Assembly (NCBI GenBank): GCA_036023115.1
Contig: JAYKKT010000073.1
Coordinates: 10,521,001-10,585,000 of the forward strand
Origin: Brasenia schreberi
Taxonomy: Eukaryota; Streptophyta; Magnoliopsida; Nymphaeales; Cabombaceae
Length of the DNA: 64,000 bases
Reading direction: 5' to 3'
Shown here: positions 34,662 to 46,903 of the stretch, piece after piece
Layout of the letters: each line of letters begins with the position of its first letter
Position numbering within the stretch: the stretch's first letter is position 1
The notes under the pieces: model-generated
Database searches by the model: none
Told to the model about the DNA's origin: nothing
The model's input: the letters and a program-made list of their open reading frames with translations, nothing else
Position numbers and translations under genes: made by a program

Positions 34662-37600
34662 CAACAACAACTAAGCCTTTTCCCATACTAGACGGGGTTG
34701 ACTACATGGATTCTTTGTTTCCACATAGCTCTATCATGTGCCATGTTAGCACTTAACTCACAATAAGCTAGATCATTCTTTATTGTTTCTTTTCAACACT
34801 TTTGTGGTCGTCCTCTACCTCTTTTAATACTTTCCAAATTTAGTTTTCCATACCTTTTTATAGGTTCTTCTTTTGATCTCCTTTTTATATATCCAAACCA
34901 TCTTAAACAATATTCTCTCATTTTACCCTCTATTAGTGTCACTCCTAATTTGTTTCTAATAACCTCATTATGTATACGGCCTTTTCTTGTATGACCACTC
35001 ATCCATCTCAATATCTTCATTTCTGTCACAGACATCTTTTGTACATGCTAATGATTAACTGCCAAACACTCATAACCATAAAACATGGCAGGTCTAATTG
35101 TTGCTCTATAATATTTACTTTTTAACTTTAATGGTATCTTCTTATCATAAAGAATACTTGATGCTCCTCTCCATTTTAACCAACTAGCATTAATTCTATG
35201 CGTAACATCTCCATCAATTCTTTCATCACTCTGAAAAATTGACCCTAGGTATTTAAAATTTTCCTTTTGGGGATGCAATGTGTGCCAATTTTAATTTCTA
35301 TGTCCTCTGAAGTAACCAAATGATCAAATTTACATTCCATATATTTTGTATTTCTTCTACTAAGTTGGAGGCCTTTGCTTTCTAATGTTTCTCTTCATAG
35401 TTCCAATTTTCTATTAACTTTTTCGTTAGACTCCTCCACTAACACAATGTCATTTGCAAATAACATACACCAAGGTACTTCATCTTGAATATGTTTTGTT
35501 AACTCATCAATCACCATTATAAATAAGTATGGACTTAAAGTTGGTCCTTGATGTAACCCAATATTAACTTCAACGAAGCCTGTCATTCTTTCATGAGTCC
35601 TTACATATGTTTTTGTACCATCGTATATGTCTCTTATAAGGTTAATGTATGTGAATAGGATACCTCTTTTTTTCAAAGTTCTCCAAAGAACCTCCATCGG
35701 TATCCTATCGTAAGCTTTTTCTAAATCAATAAATATCATGTGAAGGTCTTTCTTTTTTGCTCTAAAATATTTCATAAGACGTCTCAAAAGGTGAATCACT
35801 TCAATAGTAGATCTGCTTGGCTTGAATCCAAATTGGTTCTTTGTTGTACTTTATACTTGCCTTAACCTACGTTCGATAATTCTTTCTCATAATTTCATAG
35901 TATGACTTGATACATCAATAATTTGTACAATTATGAATGTCTCTCTTGTTCTTATATATGGGTATAAGTATACTCACTCTCCATTCCTCGGACATCTTTT
36001 GGTTTCTCCATATTTCATTAAATAGTTTTATGAGCCAAGTGATTCTTATTTCTCCTAGTATTTTCCAAACTTCTATAGGAATATTGTCTTATCCTACCGA
36101 TTTACAATCCTTGATATGTTTAAGAGCCTCTTTGACTTCATTTTTTTGAATATGTCGGTAGAAATTGTGGTTTATGTACTTTTCTGATTTGGCTAACTCT
36201 CCTAAACTAATACTAACATCTTTATTTTCATTAAAAAGCTTGTAAAAATAGTTTTTTCATCTATTTCTTATATCATTATTTGCCACTATAATTTTTTCAT
36301 CATCGTCTTTGATGCATCTAACATAATTAAGATATTTAGTTTTCTTATCTCTAGCCCTAACTATCCTAAAAATATCTCTTTTATCCTCTTTTGAGTTGAA
36401 TTTTTTATATAAGTCCTCCCAAATTTTAGCTTTTGCTTCACTAACGGCATTTTTTGCTTCCTTCTTTGCTTTCTTATAAGCCTCTAATGTTTCACTAGTT
36501 TTCTTAGCATAATGTAATTTGTAACATACCCTCTTTGCCTTGATTTTATTTTCCACTACTTCACTCCACTACCAAGCTTTTTTTTATGCCAGTACACCTC
36601 CCTTAGATACACCTAACACATCTTTCGCCACTTTCCTAATATGTATAGCCATATTGTTCCACATATCACAAGGTGTACCAATGTAATTTCAAACATCTTC
36701 TTGAAGGACTTTTTGTTTAAATATATCTTCTTTCTCGCTTTTGAGGTTACACCATTTAGTTTGAATAGCTCAATGTACTCTTTTCTTCTTTATCTATTTT
36801 TTATTTGTAAATTCATAAATAAAAGTCGATGTTGGGTAGTTAAGCTTTCTCCTAGAATTACCTTGCAATCTTTACAACACGCTCTATTTTTTTTTTCTAC
36901 AAATAAAGTAATCAATTTGTGCTTGTGATAAACCACTCTTATAAGTAATTAAATGTTCATCTCATTTTTTGGAAATTGTATTGATTATAAAGAGATCAAA
37001 TGCTATAGCAAAATTTAAAATCTCCTTACCTTCCTCATTTATATCCCCAAAACCAAAGTTTCCATGAATACCTTGATATCCTAATACCTCTTTAGTGACA
37101 TGTCCATTTAAATTTCCTCCTAAACAAATCATCTCCTTTTGTGGAATCCTTTGAATCACCTTATCTAACTCTTCTCAAAAAGTTGTCTTTATACTATCTT
37201 TTAATCCTACTTGGCATGCATAAGCACAAACTATATTTAAACTCTCTGCTCCTAACACTAATTTCAACGTCATGATTCGGTCACTATATCGTTATATGTC
37301 TATTACACTATCCTAATATGTATAGCCATATTGTTCCACATATCACAAGGTGTACCAATATAATTTCAAACATCTCCTTTAAGGACTTTTTGTTTAAATA
37401 TATCTTCTTTCTCGCTTTTGAGGTTACACTATTTAGTTTGAATAGCTCAATGCACTCTTTTCTTCTTTGTCTATTTTTTTATTTGTAAATTCATAACTAA
37501 AAGTTGATGTTGGGTGATTAAGCTTTCTCCTAGAATTACCTTACAATCTTTACAACACGCTCTATCTTTTTTTTCTACAAATAAAGTAATCAATTTGTGT

Positions 37601-38616
37601 TTGTGATAAACCACTCTTATAAGTAATTAAATGTTCATCTCATTTTTTGAAAATTGTATTGATTATAAAGAGATCAAATGCCATAGCAAAATTTAAAATT
37701 ACCTTACCTTCCTCATTTATATCCCCAAAACCAAAGTTTTCATGAATACCTTGATATCCTAATGCCTCTTTACTGACATGTCCATTTAAATCTCCTCCTA
37801 AACAAATAATCTCCATTTGTGGAATCCTTTGAATCACCTTATCTAATTCTTCTCAAAAAGTTGTTTTTATACTATCTTTTAATCCTACTTGGGATGCATA
37901 AGCATAAACTATATTTAAACTCTTTGCTCCTAACACTAACTTTAATGTTATGCTTTAATGTTATGATTCGGTCACTATATCGTTATATGTCTATTACACT
38001 ATCCTGTAAATCTTTATTTATGATAATACCAACTCCGTTTTGAGTCTTTTCCTTACTTGAGTACCATAATTTAAAACATGTATCCTCTATCTCCTTTGTT
38101 TTTTCTCCAACCCACTTTGTCTTTTGTAAACATAGAACATGAATCTTCTCCGAATCATAGTATCTACCACCTCCATTAGCTTACCGGATAATGTTCTAAT
38201 ATTACAAGAACGAATACGAATATTATTATCTAAGACTAGCTTCCTTACCCCCCGCATCCGTCTATATTGAAAATGCAAATACATCTGTAAATTATTCACC
38301 ACATTCGGTCGGCAATGTAGTTGGACTAACTTTTTTACCCACACCAGTTCATAATGTGGGAACCCTCTCTGCAATTGATTCACTACATTTAGGCGAAAAT
38401 GTAGTAGTCATTGCTTACTTATTATTATATTCGGGCTCTGCAATGCGTCGCTAGGCAGGGATGCCCCAAAGCAATTATCATAATTTGTGTAGTCCATGGT
38501 ATAGAAATCTGAAATTTTTTTACGTTAGCTGTCAAAAGCCTAACACAACCCTCCTCCTTTATCGGGTCTTGGGAACGGTAATGCAAGGGTGATCCCTTAC
38601 ATGGGTGGAGTTTTGC
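34662..38616 (-). mobile_element. RTE-type LINE, both ends present, with internal tandem duplication
   Basis: Perfect 13-base target duplication catgttatatata (34649-34661 and 38617-38629). Minus-strand order: 5' end with CATGTAAGGGATC; leader to about 38230; endonuclease start (RIRSCNIRTLSGKLMEVVDT); endonuclease part GGNLNGHV...NFGFGDINEEG; linker; RT core ([54 protein letters not shown], Asn replacing the first Asp of the ADDI box); C-terminal [15 protein letters not shown]; and the 3' terminus with CAACAA-type tail. Length is 3955 bp, of which about 680 bp is an internal duplication, so the parent is about 3.3 kb, as expected for plant RTE. Many stops. RTE elements encode one protein with APE endonuclease and RT (family knowledge). 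Confidence 0.92.
36635..38004. repeat. Tandem duplication of about 677 bp inside the RTE
   Basis: Unit 1 runs 36635-37311 and unit 2 37312-38004; both begin CCTAATATGTATAGCC. Each encodes the endonuclease segment IPQ.E.ICLGG.LNGHV.KE on the minus strand. Unit 2 has a small extra local duplication (TTTAATGTTATG) near 37945. Confidence 0.9.
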
Positions 38617-38762
38617 CATGTTATATATATATATTGAAAATTTCGGTGATCCATCTCTTGAGATGGATGGTGGAGTTCTAAAGTAAAAAAAACCATAAAG
38701 TACATAAGTACCTTTTGGAGGTAAACTTAATTTCAAAAATAGCCAACCATATAAGATGGAAA

Positions 38763-38783
38763 AGATATTAGGCTCTATCTCTT

Positions 38784-38845
<62 letters not shown>
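38763..38845. repeat. Compound microsatellite (CT)n(AT)n(GT)n
   Basis: Consecutive CT, AT and GT alternations at about 38778-38844, beside the right target-site copy of the RTE. Confidence 0.9.
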
Positions 38846-38849
38846 AAAA

Positions 38850-40170
38850 GTTTAATATGTTTATTATATCTTTATAGATCTCAACCAATTATCTCAAGAG
38901 ACTTATGAATGATTAAGTTCAAATACAAAACAAAGCATATATGTATATACACACTTTTGCATGTGTATTTGGTACATGTGTACTTTTTCTTTTAAACTCA
39001 ATCATTCATTTCTCAACATACATGGTTGAGGTTTTTAAAGGTAGGCAAGCATACTACTCTCTCACACAAACACACACAGGCGCACATTTACGTAGACACA
39101 CAGTGTATGTGTTTATATATATATATTCATACTCAATTACATCCCCTCTCCCAGTTTTGGTGCCTTTCACCGCTTCAACTATTAGCCATCATCCTCCACC
39201 ACCCTCAACTGTTCTCTCACTGATCAAAACAGTTTTATACCAAGTAAAATTGTTGTCACTACCACCGAAACTATATAAGTGATTTTATGGTTTTTTAGGT
39301 GGTTTGATGATGGTAACATCCGGTTTGTTCAGTAGAAAGAACTTCTGAGCACGAGACAGTGGTGTATGCAAATTGATCTCTGTGCATATTGATGTAGAAC
39401 ACACCTGACCGTTCAATGTGGCACAATAAATGGTTAAGATTCAACAACCAAAAGTCAATTTTAGTTTTTCACACGTTGACCCACGACATGAAAGAACAAA
39501 ACTTAACTTTTATTGTTTGATCTAAACCGTTCTTTGCACCTGATTGAACAGTTAGTTGTGGTTTACATGAGTTTGCATACACCAATCTCTCTCCTTCCAT
39601 GCCCAATTTAATAGTTAAGAGTGGTTTGCATATCACATGTTTCCATTGCACACCCTAATACATGTCTTATTACTATTGACATTGTTACTATCATTGTTTT
39701 TTGAGAGCATGAGTTTAAATGGTTTTCCGTTTTCTTTCTTTTTTTTAAAAACCCTTAAACTGAAAAACAATAAGTGAATATGAGTGTCAAAATTGAGCAG
39801 GATCCGGTTTATATATATTACAGTGCTTTTTTGGCGTGCTTTCAGGTTGTCGAAGTAGAAAGAGTTCACCTAAGAAAAGGTAAAACAAAATAAAGCATGC
39901 ATGAGGCACGACAAGAAAATATTACACCAATAGGGCAATGTGTGAGCAATGGAATGGGAGAAATGGAAATAATTCGGATGTAATCAGGTATCCAAACCAA
40001 ATCCAAGATGATATCTGGATCCGAACCCCTAGTTTAAATCTATGCATGCCTTAAATTCGGACTGGAATTCAATTTGCTCACTCTTACTAATTTTAGTTCA
40101 GAGTTGAATTTGGATACGGTATCATTTGAATCTGTATTAACTCATAGGATATGGAAAGTGCAAATGGATC
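38850..40170. other. No gene recognised
   Basis: AT-rich. A short Pro/Ser-rich open stretch at 38941-39282 matches nothing. Some text near 39450-39560 looks like old repeat DNA, but I cannot classify it. Confidence 0.45.
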
Positions 40171-40178
40171 ATCCAAAT

Positions 40179-40516
40179 TAGACATGGTCGGTTTCGGGCT
40201 GGAACCGGTAGTTCCAAACTACCGGTTTCAGTTTGCTTGGAACTAGGAACTGGAACCAAATAGGGGTCAGGCCAGTTTTGGTTCTAGTTTGGAACCACCA
40301 GTTCCGGTTTAAGTCCTAAATCATCCGAAACCAAAAAATATTATATTTTTTGAATTTTGATTAAAAGTATTAAAAGACTATGGAACAAGCAGTTCCAAAA
40401 TGCTGGTACGGTTCTGATTCTGCAGAAATTGGAACCAAACAGGTTCCGGTTGGAACCTCCAAGCGGGTTTGGAACGTGGTGAAACTGCTGGGCCGATTCG
40501 AAACAGGCCATGTCTA
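40179..40516. mobile_element. hAT-type MITE rich in GGAACC motifs
   Basis: 338-bp element with terminal inverted repeat TAGACATGG...CCATGTCTA and a perfect 8-base target duplication atccaaat (40171-40178, 40517-40524). The interior repeats GGAACC/GGTTCC and CCGGTTTC many times and encodes nothing. The 8-bp duplication and size indicate a non-autonomous hAT element. Confidence 0.88.
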
Positions 40517-40524
40517 ATCCAAAT

Positions 40525-41163
40525 CTTCCACTACCAAGCCTATTATTTAGGTTAGAATTTGGCAAGAAAAGGCTACACCAATTAATTAGTTGTGAGAGGA
40601 GAAACCTGCAAGTGGAGTGGTAGATGAACCAGCCCTACTCGTCGTTGAGCTCGGTGCAGTTTGATTCTTTGATTCATTAAACTATATGAGCAGAACATGA
40701 ATAATTGCAAAAGCTTGTTCGCTGGATATTTTTAAAATTTTATCCAAACTATACCTCCAAGATAACTGTATCTGGTTATTTAAGGCAAATGAAGCGCCAA
40801 TTTTTCTTTTTTAAAGTTTCGACAAAGAAAACCTTTACAAACCGATGCTTGCTTCCTTCAAGTGGTTCGGCACTGTTGCCCCTTAAGCAAGTCTCCACTT
40901 CGAGTCTTAAAGAATGGAGAAAACCAGTGCTAGGAGAGCTTTACGGCCGTAGTGGGCCTATACGTCCCCCATCCTTCATGAGGAGAGCGGTTCAATCTTA
41001 TGGCCTCTTCATATTATAACATATTGATCCTATACATGTTTTTTCGACCCGATCTTATGCCAGCACAAGGCAGTCCTTATTTTCCGATCAGGAGCAAAGA
41101 GTTAATCAAATCTCTTCTTATACTTCAAGGCAAAGTTAGATTTATAAGCCTATGACAACATTG
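40525..41163. other. Flank left of the second copia element
   Basis: No gene recognised. A short plus-strand open stretch at 40705-41019 has no known relative. Text near 40900-40990 may be a degraded repeat. Confidence 0.4.
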
Positions 41164-41890
41164 TGTTGGAAAGAATCGTAGACATACATGCATAATAACA
41201 TAATATGCAACAACTGTAAGTCCAAAATAAGTCATAATCAAGCCATACGGAAAATAAAAACAGAAGCAAAATCAGAAAAACTTATTAGTGTGAGTTACCC
41301 TTGCAGACTTGCCTTACAGAAATCAGTACCCCGCTATGAGTACGTACGGGTAGTTGCGCCTTCCTCATAGGATAAAATGCCTACAAAACTCGAAAAAGTA
41401 CGTACCTAACTTCGAGTTGACCTCGAACATACCTCAGTCGCCTATGATAGGAGGAGAAAGAGGAACCACCCACGGGTACATGAACAGAACCACAGGTAGA
41501 GAGGCAGAACCACGGGAAGAGAGAGAAAAAAAATAGTATCAACTGCGTGATTAAGGAGGACCCCTAATCACCTATTTATAGGTGTGCATGTGAATCATGG
41601 ATTGTAGATCTGATTCAAACGATATACCGCTTTAAATCAAGACCTAAATCACAACCTTGACCCGACGTGCATGCGCGCATGTGTGTGGTATAACATATCC
41701 TCCCCAAGCTCTTTGAACTAAGGTTCATGAGCTACCAACTATATAAAAGGGCATGTAGGTTTGTCACATTCATCAATATGGGACTAAACTTTGTATCTTT
41801 TTTATCATCTTTCGCAAAAGTTCCTCATATGTTACTTTTTACACTTTAGGACTTTTACATATATTAATTAAATATATAGGAATGTCAACA
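41164..41890 (-). repeat. 3' LTR of the second copia element
   Basis: 727 bp, ending TTCCAACA on the minus strand. It shares with the other LTR the blocks ACCACCCACGGG, CCTAATCACCTATTTATAGG (a TATA-like site on the plus strand) and CCCGACGTGC. There are many substitutions and indels between the two, so the insertion is old. Confidence 0.88.
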
Positions 41891-43252
41891 TGCATTTAAT
41901 GCACATTAAATACACATTAAATCCAATAATCTCCATAAAGTCCTTAAGTGTAAAAGTGTCATTCTAATCCAACCATCATAATATACTTTCAGTAATGGTA
42001 CCTTTCGGTTTAAACCGTTACTTGAGTTATCCAATATTACCCTTACAGGAACATTGGGTGTAAAGGTGTCTGTTGGTAACAATATAATAAAAGGTTATGG
42101 TGTGATCTATAAGGGTGATGCATTAATGGTCGTGCATTCATATTCTGAATCATGATTGACTTCAGTGAACAACCTAATTCTCCTATTGCGGCTACATAAT
42201 GTCAATCACTTAGCTGGGCATCTCTAAGGATGTACTGCTAGCATCCTATCCTATGACTCAATCCCATTCAAAGAATAATCTTTTGCTAAACTTATAGTCA
42301 TTATACTTTAGGTTTACAGGGTACAATCAAACAAATACTGAAAGTATCACATAATATAAAGTATCATCATGTTCACCCAACAACTTGTTATTACCACATT
42401 AAACCTACTTTATGGGATCTCCACTCAAGTAGGTTGGGTTGCCACTACTTGTAAATAAATCGTGGGTTTTAGCCCCATCCCCAACCTCAATTTCTCAACT
42501 AAGGCTACTATTAGACCTTTAGTTAAATGATCAACTGTGTTATCTTTAGATCCAATAAAATCTACAATCATGACTCCATCAGACACAAGAGCCCTTACAG
42601 ACTTCAGTCTAACTTGAATGTTTCTCCATTACTTTTTGTTGTACTTAAAACTGCTAATCTTATCAATTTTAGTTATCCTATCACAGTATAATGAAATTAT
42701 AGGAAGCGACTTTTTTATCATAAGTAAACTAGATATAAGTCCATTAAGCCATTCAGCTTTCAATCTAGTCTCATACAAAGTACAATGTTCTACCTCAAAG
42801 GTAGAACGAGCCAAAATTGTTTGTTTCTTGGATTTCTAGGTGATAGCGTCATCGCCCACAAGAAACACATATCTAGTGATACCATTACTTTATCGAATTA
42901 GCATCATTAAATCCTTAAAGATCGAATGATGTTTATTGTAATGTAGTGCAAGAAAAATTGTTCCCTTCATATAGTGAAACACTCTGTTTAAAGCTTTCCA
43001 ATGTGTTCTATCCACATAACTGGTGTAACTACTAAACTTACACATACCAAATGTAATATCTGGTCGTGTATAGTTGGTTAGATACATCAAACTATCGATA
43101 ATCTGAGAATATTGTAGTTGAGACAAAGGTCTACAGTTTGTATATTCAAATCTCTAAAACTTTCTCAATGTAGTCAGACTAAGAGATTATTATACAATTA
43201 ATAGACCTTGTGATTTTAAGCCTTAAAATCATATCAACCACACTTATATCTT

Positions 43253-43600
43253 TTATCTCAAACTTACTACATAAGAATAAGAATAACTAGTCTCATTTAC
43301 TATTCTCATATCAGAACCAAACAACAATATATCATCTATGTATAGGTAAAAAATTATAAAAGCATAATTTATCAACTTGCAGTAGACACACTTATCATAA
43401 TCATTAGAAACAAAGCCAAAAGATGATATCACATAATCAAACTTTTTATGCCATTGTTTAGGGGTTTGTTTCAAAACATATAATGATTTAACAAGCTTAC
43501 ACACCTTAGACTCATTCCCACGAGCCACAAATCCCTCTAGCTGATCCATATAAATTTTTTCATAGAGATCACCATATAAGAAAGCAGTCTTCACATCCAT
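43253..43600 (-). pseudogene. Copia reverse transcriptase fragment
   Basis: 116 codons with TAFLYGDL, VCKLVKSLYVLKQTPKQW and FYLYIDDILLFGSDM, including the YIDD catalytic box. Flanked by stops on both sides. Confidence 0.9.
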
Positions 43601-44440
43601 GTGATGGATTGTGGTTAAATTGTAGTCATTCGAAAAATTGGAGAATGGGTATCAAAGTAATATATTTCTTCCTTTTGTTTGTATCCCTTAGCAACTAATC
43701 TAGTCTTGTACTTATTTATTTTTCTATATGCATTCAATTTATTCTTAAAGATTCACTTGCAACATACAATAGAACAACGTGAAAGTAAATCTACTAATTC
43801 CCAAGTACCATTCGAAAGAATTAATTGGATTTCATCGTTAACGGCTTCATTATAAAACTTAACTTCGAGTGAGGTCATAGCCTACTAAAAGGTTATAGGA
43901 TCATCATCGACATTGAAAGTAACAAAGTCACTTCCCAAGTCCATAAGTATCCTAGGTCATTTACTTCTCCTTGGTTCAATTATTTTCTTAGAGTTATCTG
44001 ATATGGAAATAACACAATCCGATTCACTCCCACATTTGTCATCCTTTTCACATGATTGGGAATGAAACCAATGGTAGCATCAAAATCTCTAGAAGATACA
44101 CTTTGGAAAACTCTAGTCTTTAGGAGAAACACATTCTCAAAGAATGTATCATCGGAGCTCAACAATTGTATATTGACATCTGTGGTAGAAACATCATATC
44201 TAATGATCAAGAATCTGTATACATAGTTAGTCTTCACGTAACCCAGAAATATAATATCTACTGTTTTGGATTCCAATTTCTTTTTGTTGTGTTCATAAAT
44301 GAGTACTTTCGCAAGACATCCCCATACTTTGAGATATTTGAGACTGGTTTTTTGACCCTTTCAAAGTTTAAAAGGACCACTTTCTTTATGTTTATGGGGA
44401 ACTCTATTCAAAATATGGCAAGCCATATTGAAAGCTTTCC

Positions 44441-44749
44441 TCACATATAGGTAGGTAGCCCAAAACTTTGAAGTAAAACATTAACCATATCACAAATGAT
44501 TCTATTCTTCCTTTTAGCTATCCCATTAGACTGAGAAGAGTACGGAGCATTAACCTCATGAACAATATCGTTGTTTTGACTGTATACTTGGAAAATATTT
44601 GAGGTATGCTTTTTTTCCCTATCAAACCTTAATCGTTTAAGCATCTTGCCTGTTTGAGTTTGTGCTTCATTTCTAAATATTTGAAACTTTTCTAAAGCTT
44701 TATCTTTACTTAAGTAAGTAAATATAATAATATCTACTGCAATCATCAA
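44441..44749 (-). pseudogene. Copia integrase fragment
   Basis: 103 codons with DKALEKFQIFRNEAQTQTGK, RLRFDREKKHTS and VNAPYSSQSNGIAKRKNR. The last is the conserved region around the catalytic Glu, where the expected NGVAERKNR reads NGIAKRKNR, so the Glu is lost to Lys. Confidence 0.88.
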
Positions 44750-46203
44750 TAAACATGATAAAATATCTTTTATTACCCCTTGTAGTCATCCTATTGAATT
44801 CACAAATATTAGCGTGCACCAAATCCAAAATCTAAGATTTTCTTTCAACCGTTTGGAACGATTTTCTAGGTTGCTTCACTTGCACACATATATCACATTT
44901 GTGTTTTCTATCTATTACAGTTTTAAGGATAAGATTTAAATTCATCATTCCTTTTATGGAATCAAGATTTATATGACTCAAACTAGCATGTCATACATAA
45001 GATGATTCAACATTGTACATAAAAGAAAAAGAATATGAAGCAAAAGTAGAGACTTTATTATCATTAAAATTCACACAAGAATCAACAATTGGTTATATAT
45101 GAATTTTAAATAGATCATGTACATCACACAAATAACCCTTTCCAAAGAATACTCAGTTTTAAGTCATGTAATGATGACTTTATTATATTTACAATCTAAC
45201 ATTAATCCCTCCCTAACTAAAGTAGGATCACTGAGGATATTTCGACGAATCGTTAGAATATGTCTAACTCTCTCAAGAGTTAGAACATTTCTCAAAGAAA
45301 ACTTTAAGTCTGCATGCCCTTCGCCCTTGACTTCAGTAGTTGAATGATCAAATGGTTACCACCATGTTGATAATAGCTCTGTTAACGGTCGCAGGTTTCT
45401 TGAAGGGACAATCCTTTGCCCAATGTCCAACCTGACCACAAAGTTAGCATAATTAATTTTGGGTTTCTTTTGGATCTTGACTTTTGGTTTATGGTTTGCC
45501 TGTTTTCTCTTAGGATCACAAGGTTGTTTCTTTTCGACCGTCAGGTTAACCCTAGAGGTATTGTGTAGAGGCATAATGGTCTATGCTCTTCTTCTATTGC
45601 TATGTCTTCTATAAAATCATCAAGGGTTATTTTGTCCTTCTTATGCTTGAGATCTAGGTCGAAACCCTTCCAAGACTTAAGAAATTTCTCTATAATAGAC
45701 AACAATAAACTTATTAGAAAGTTTCATTTCGACTTTCTTCAGACCATGGTAGAAAAACTGAAACTCATGGGCCTGTTCGACCCTCTACCATTTGATACTT
45801 AATGAATGTGACCATAGAATACTTTTTAACACTAAGGTCTTCAGTATTGTATTTCCAATCCAAAGTAGCCCACAAATTTTTCGTTGTCGTGCAAGAGGAA
45901 GAACTGTACACATCAAATAAAACATTTGAAAGTGCCGATAAAATGCAATAGAGGCATAGAGTGTCGTTCTCCTTCTACTCGACAATTTTATCTGAGCTTC
46001 TACGGTAAGTATCATCGGTTGGAGACAATCCGACTTGATATATAGATGCAACTCTAACATGGTTAACTAAATTTTCATACGCTCCTGCCAACATTAAAAT
46101 ATAAACCGACAAACTTTTTCAACATCAAGGTTAAGTCGACCTTAGGTCGGAGGGTATCGGTCGTAGACATGTTTACAACGATAAAAACTGATTTCTCTAA
46201 GAC

Positions 46204-46903
46204 TGTTGGGAAGAACCATAGATATACATGTATAATAACATAATATGCAACATATTTAAACATGCCACAAACATAAACAACAATCGCAGATTCAAAGTAA
46301 GCCATAATTAAGCTGCACGAAAAGCAAAATCAGAATTAAAATAAAACACACACACAATTGAAAAGTACGTACTTTAATTCGAGTCAACCTCAAACACCTT
46401 AGTTGCCTATGGCTAGAGCAGAAAGAGAGACCACCCACGGGCACAAGAACATAACCACGGCAAGAGAGAGAGGAAAATATTATGAACTGCATGATTAGGG
46501 AGGACCCCTAATCACCTATTTATAGGTGCACATGTGGATCATGGGTCGTGAATCCAATCCAAACGACACACAGCTTTATCCGGAATTGCCTCATCTTATC
46601 CATATCTGCAACTATGTAACTTTTTACTGTTAGATCAACTGTTTTTCATGCAAAAAGACAAATCAAACCACAAGCTCAAGCCCGACGTGCGTGCACGCAC
46701 ATGTGTGGTATAGCATGTCCTCCCCAAGTTCTTTTAAAAAAAGTTCATGAGCTCAACTATATAAAAGGACATATGGGTTTGTCACATCCATCAATACATA
46801 ACTAAACTTTGTCTCTTATTGATTATCTTTTATAAAAGTTCCTCGTATGTTACTTTTTAGACTTCTTTTACATATATTAATTAAATATGTAAGAATACCA
46901 ACA
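46204..46903 (-). repeat. 5' LTR of the second copia element
   Basis: 700 bp, the partner of 41164-41890. It contains a segment (about 46570-46650) absent from the other LTR and lacks others. Confidence 0.88.

Larger units (their letters stand above)
41164..46903 (-). mobile_element. Ty1/copia LTR retrotransposon with both LTRs, decayed pol
   Basis: LTRs at 41164-41890 (3') and 46204-46903 (5'), both TG...CA. Minus-strand order: gag start near 46170 (MSTTDTLRPKVDLTL), gag zinc-knuckle remnant (about 45420), integrase (44441-44749: QTQTGKMLKRLRFDR, VNAPYSSQSNGIAKRKNR), integrase end and linker (43980-44276), RT (43253-43600: MDVKTAFLYGDLYEKIYMDQ, CKLVKSLYVLKQTPKQWH, LYIDDILLFG with the YxDD box as YIDD), RNase H (42450-43126, RPDI and EWLNGLISSL). 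A complete set of domains was therefore present. Stops break every domain. No TGGTATCAGAGC primer site is visible beside the 5' LTR and no clear target duplication is seen. Confidence 0.88.
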
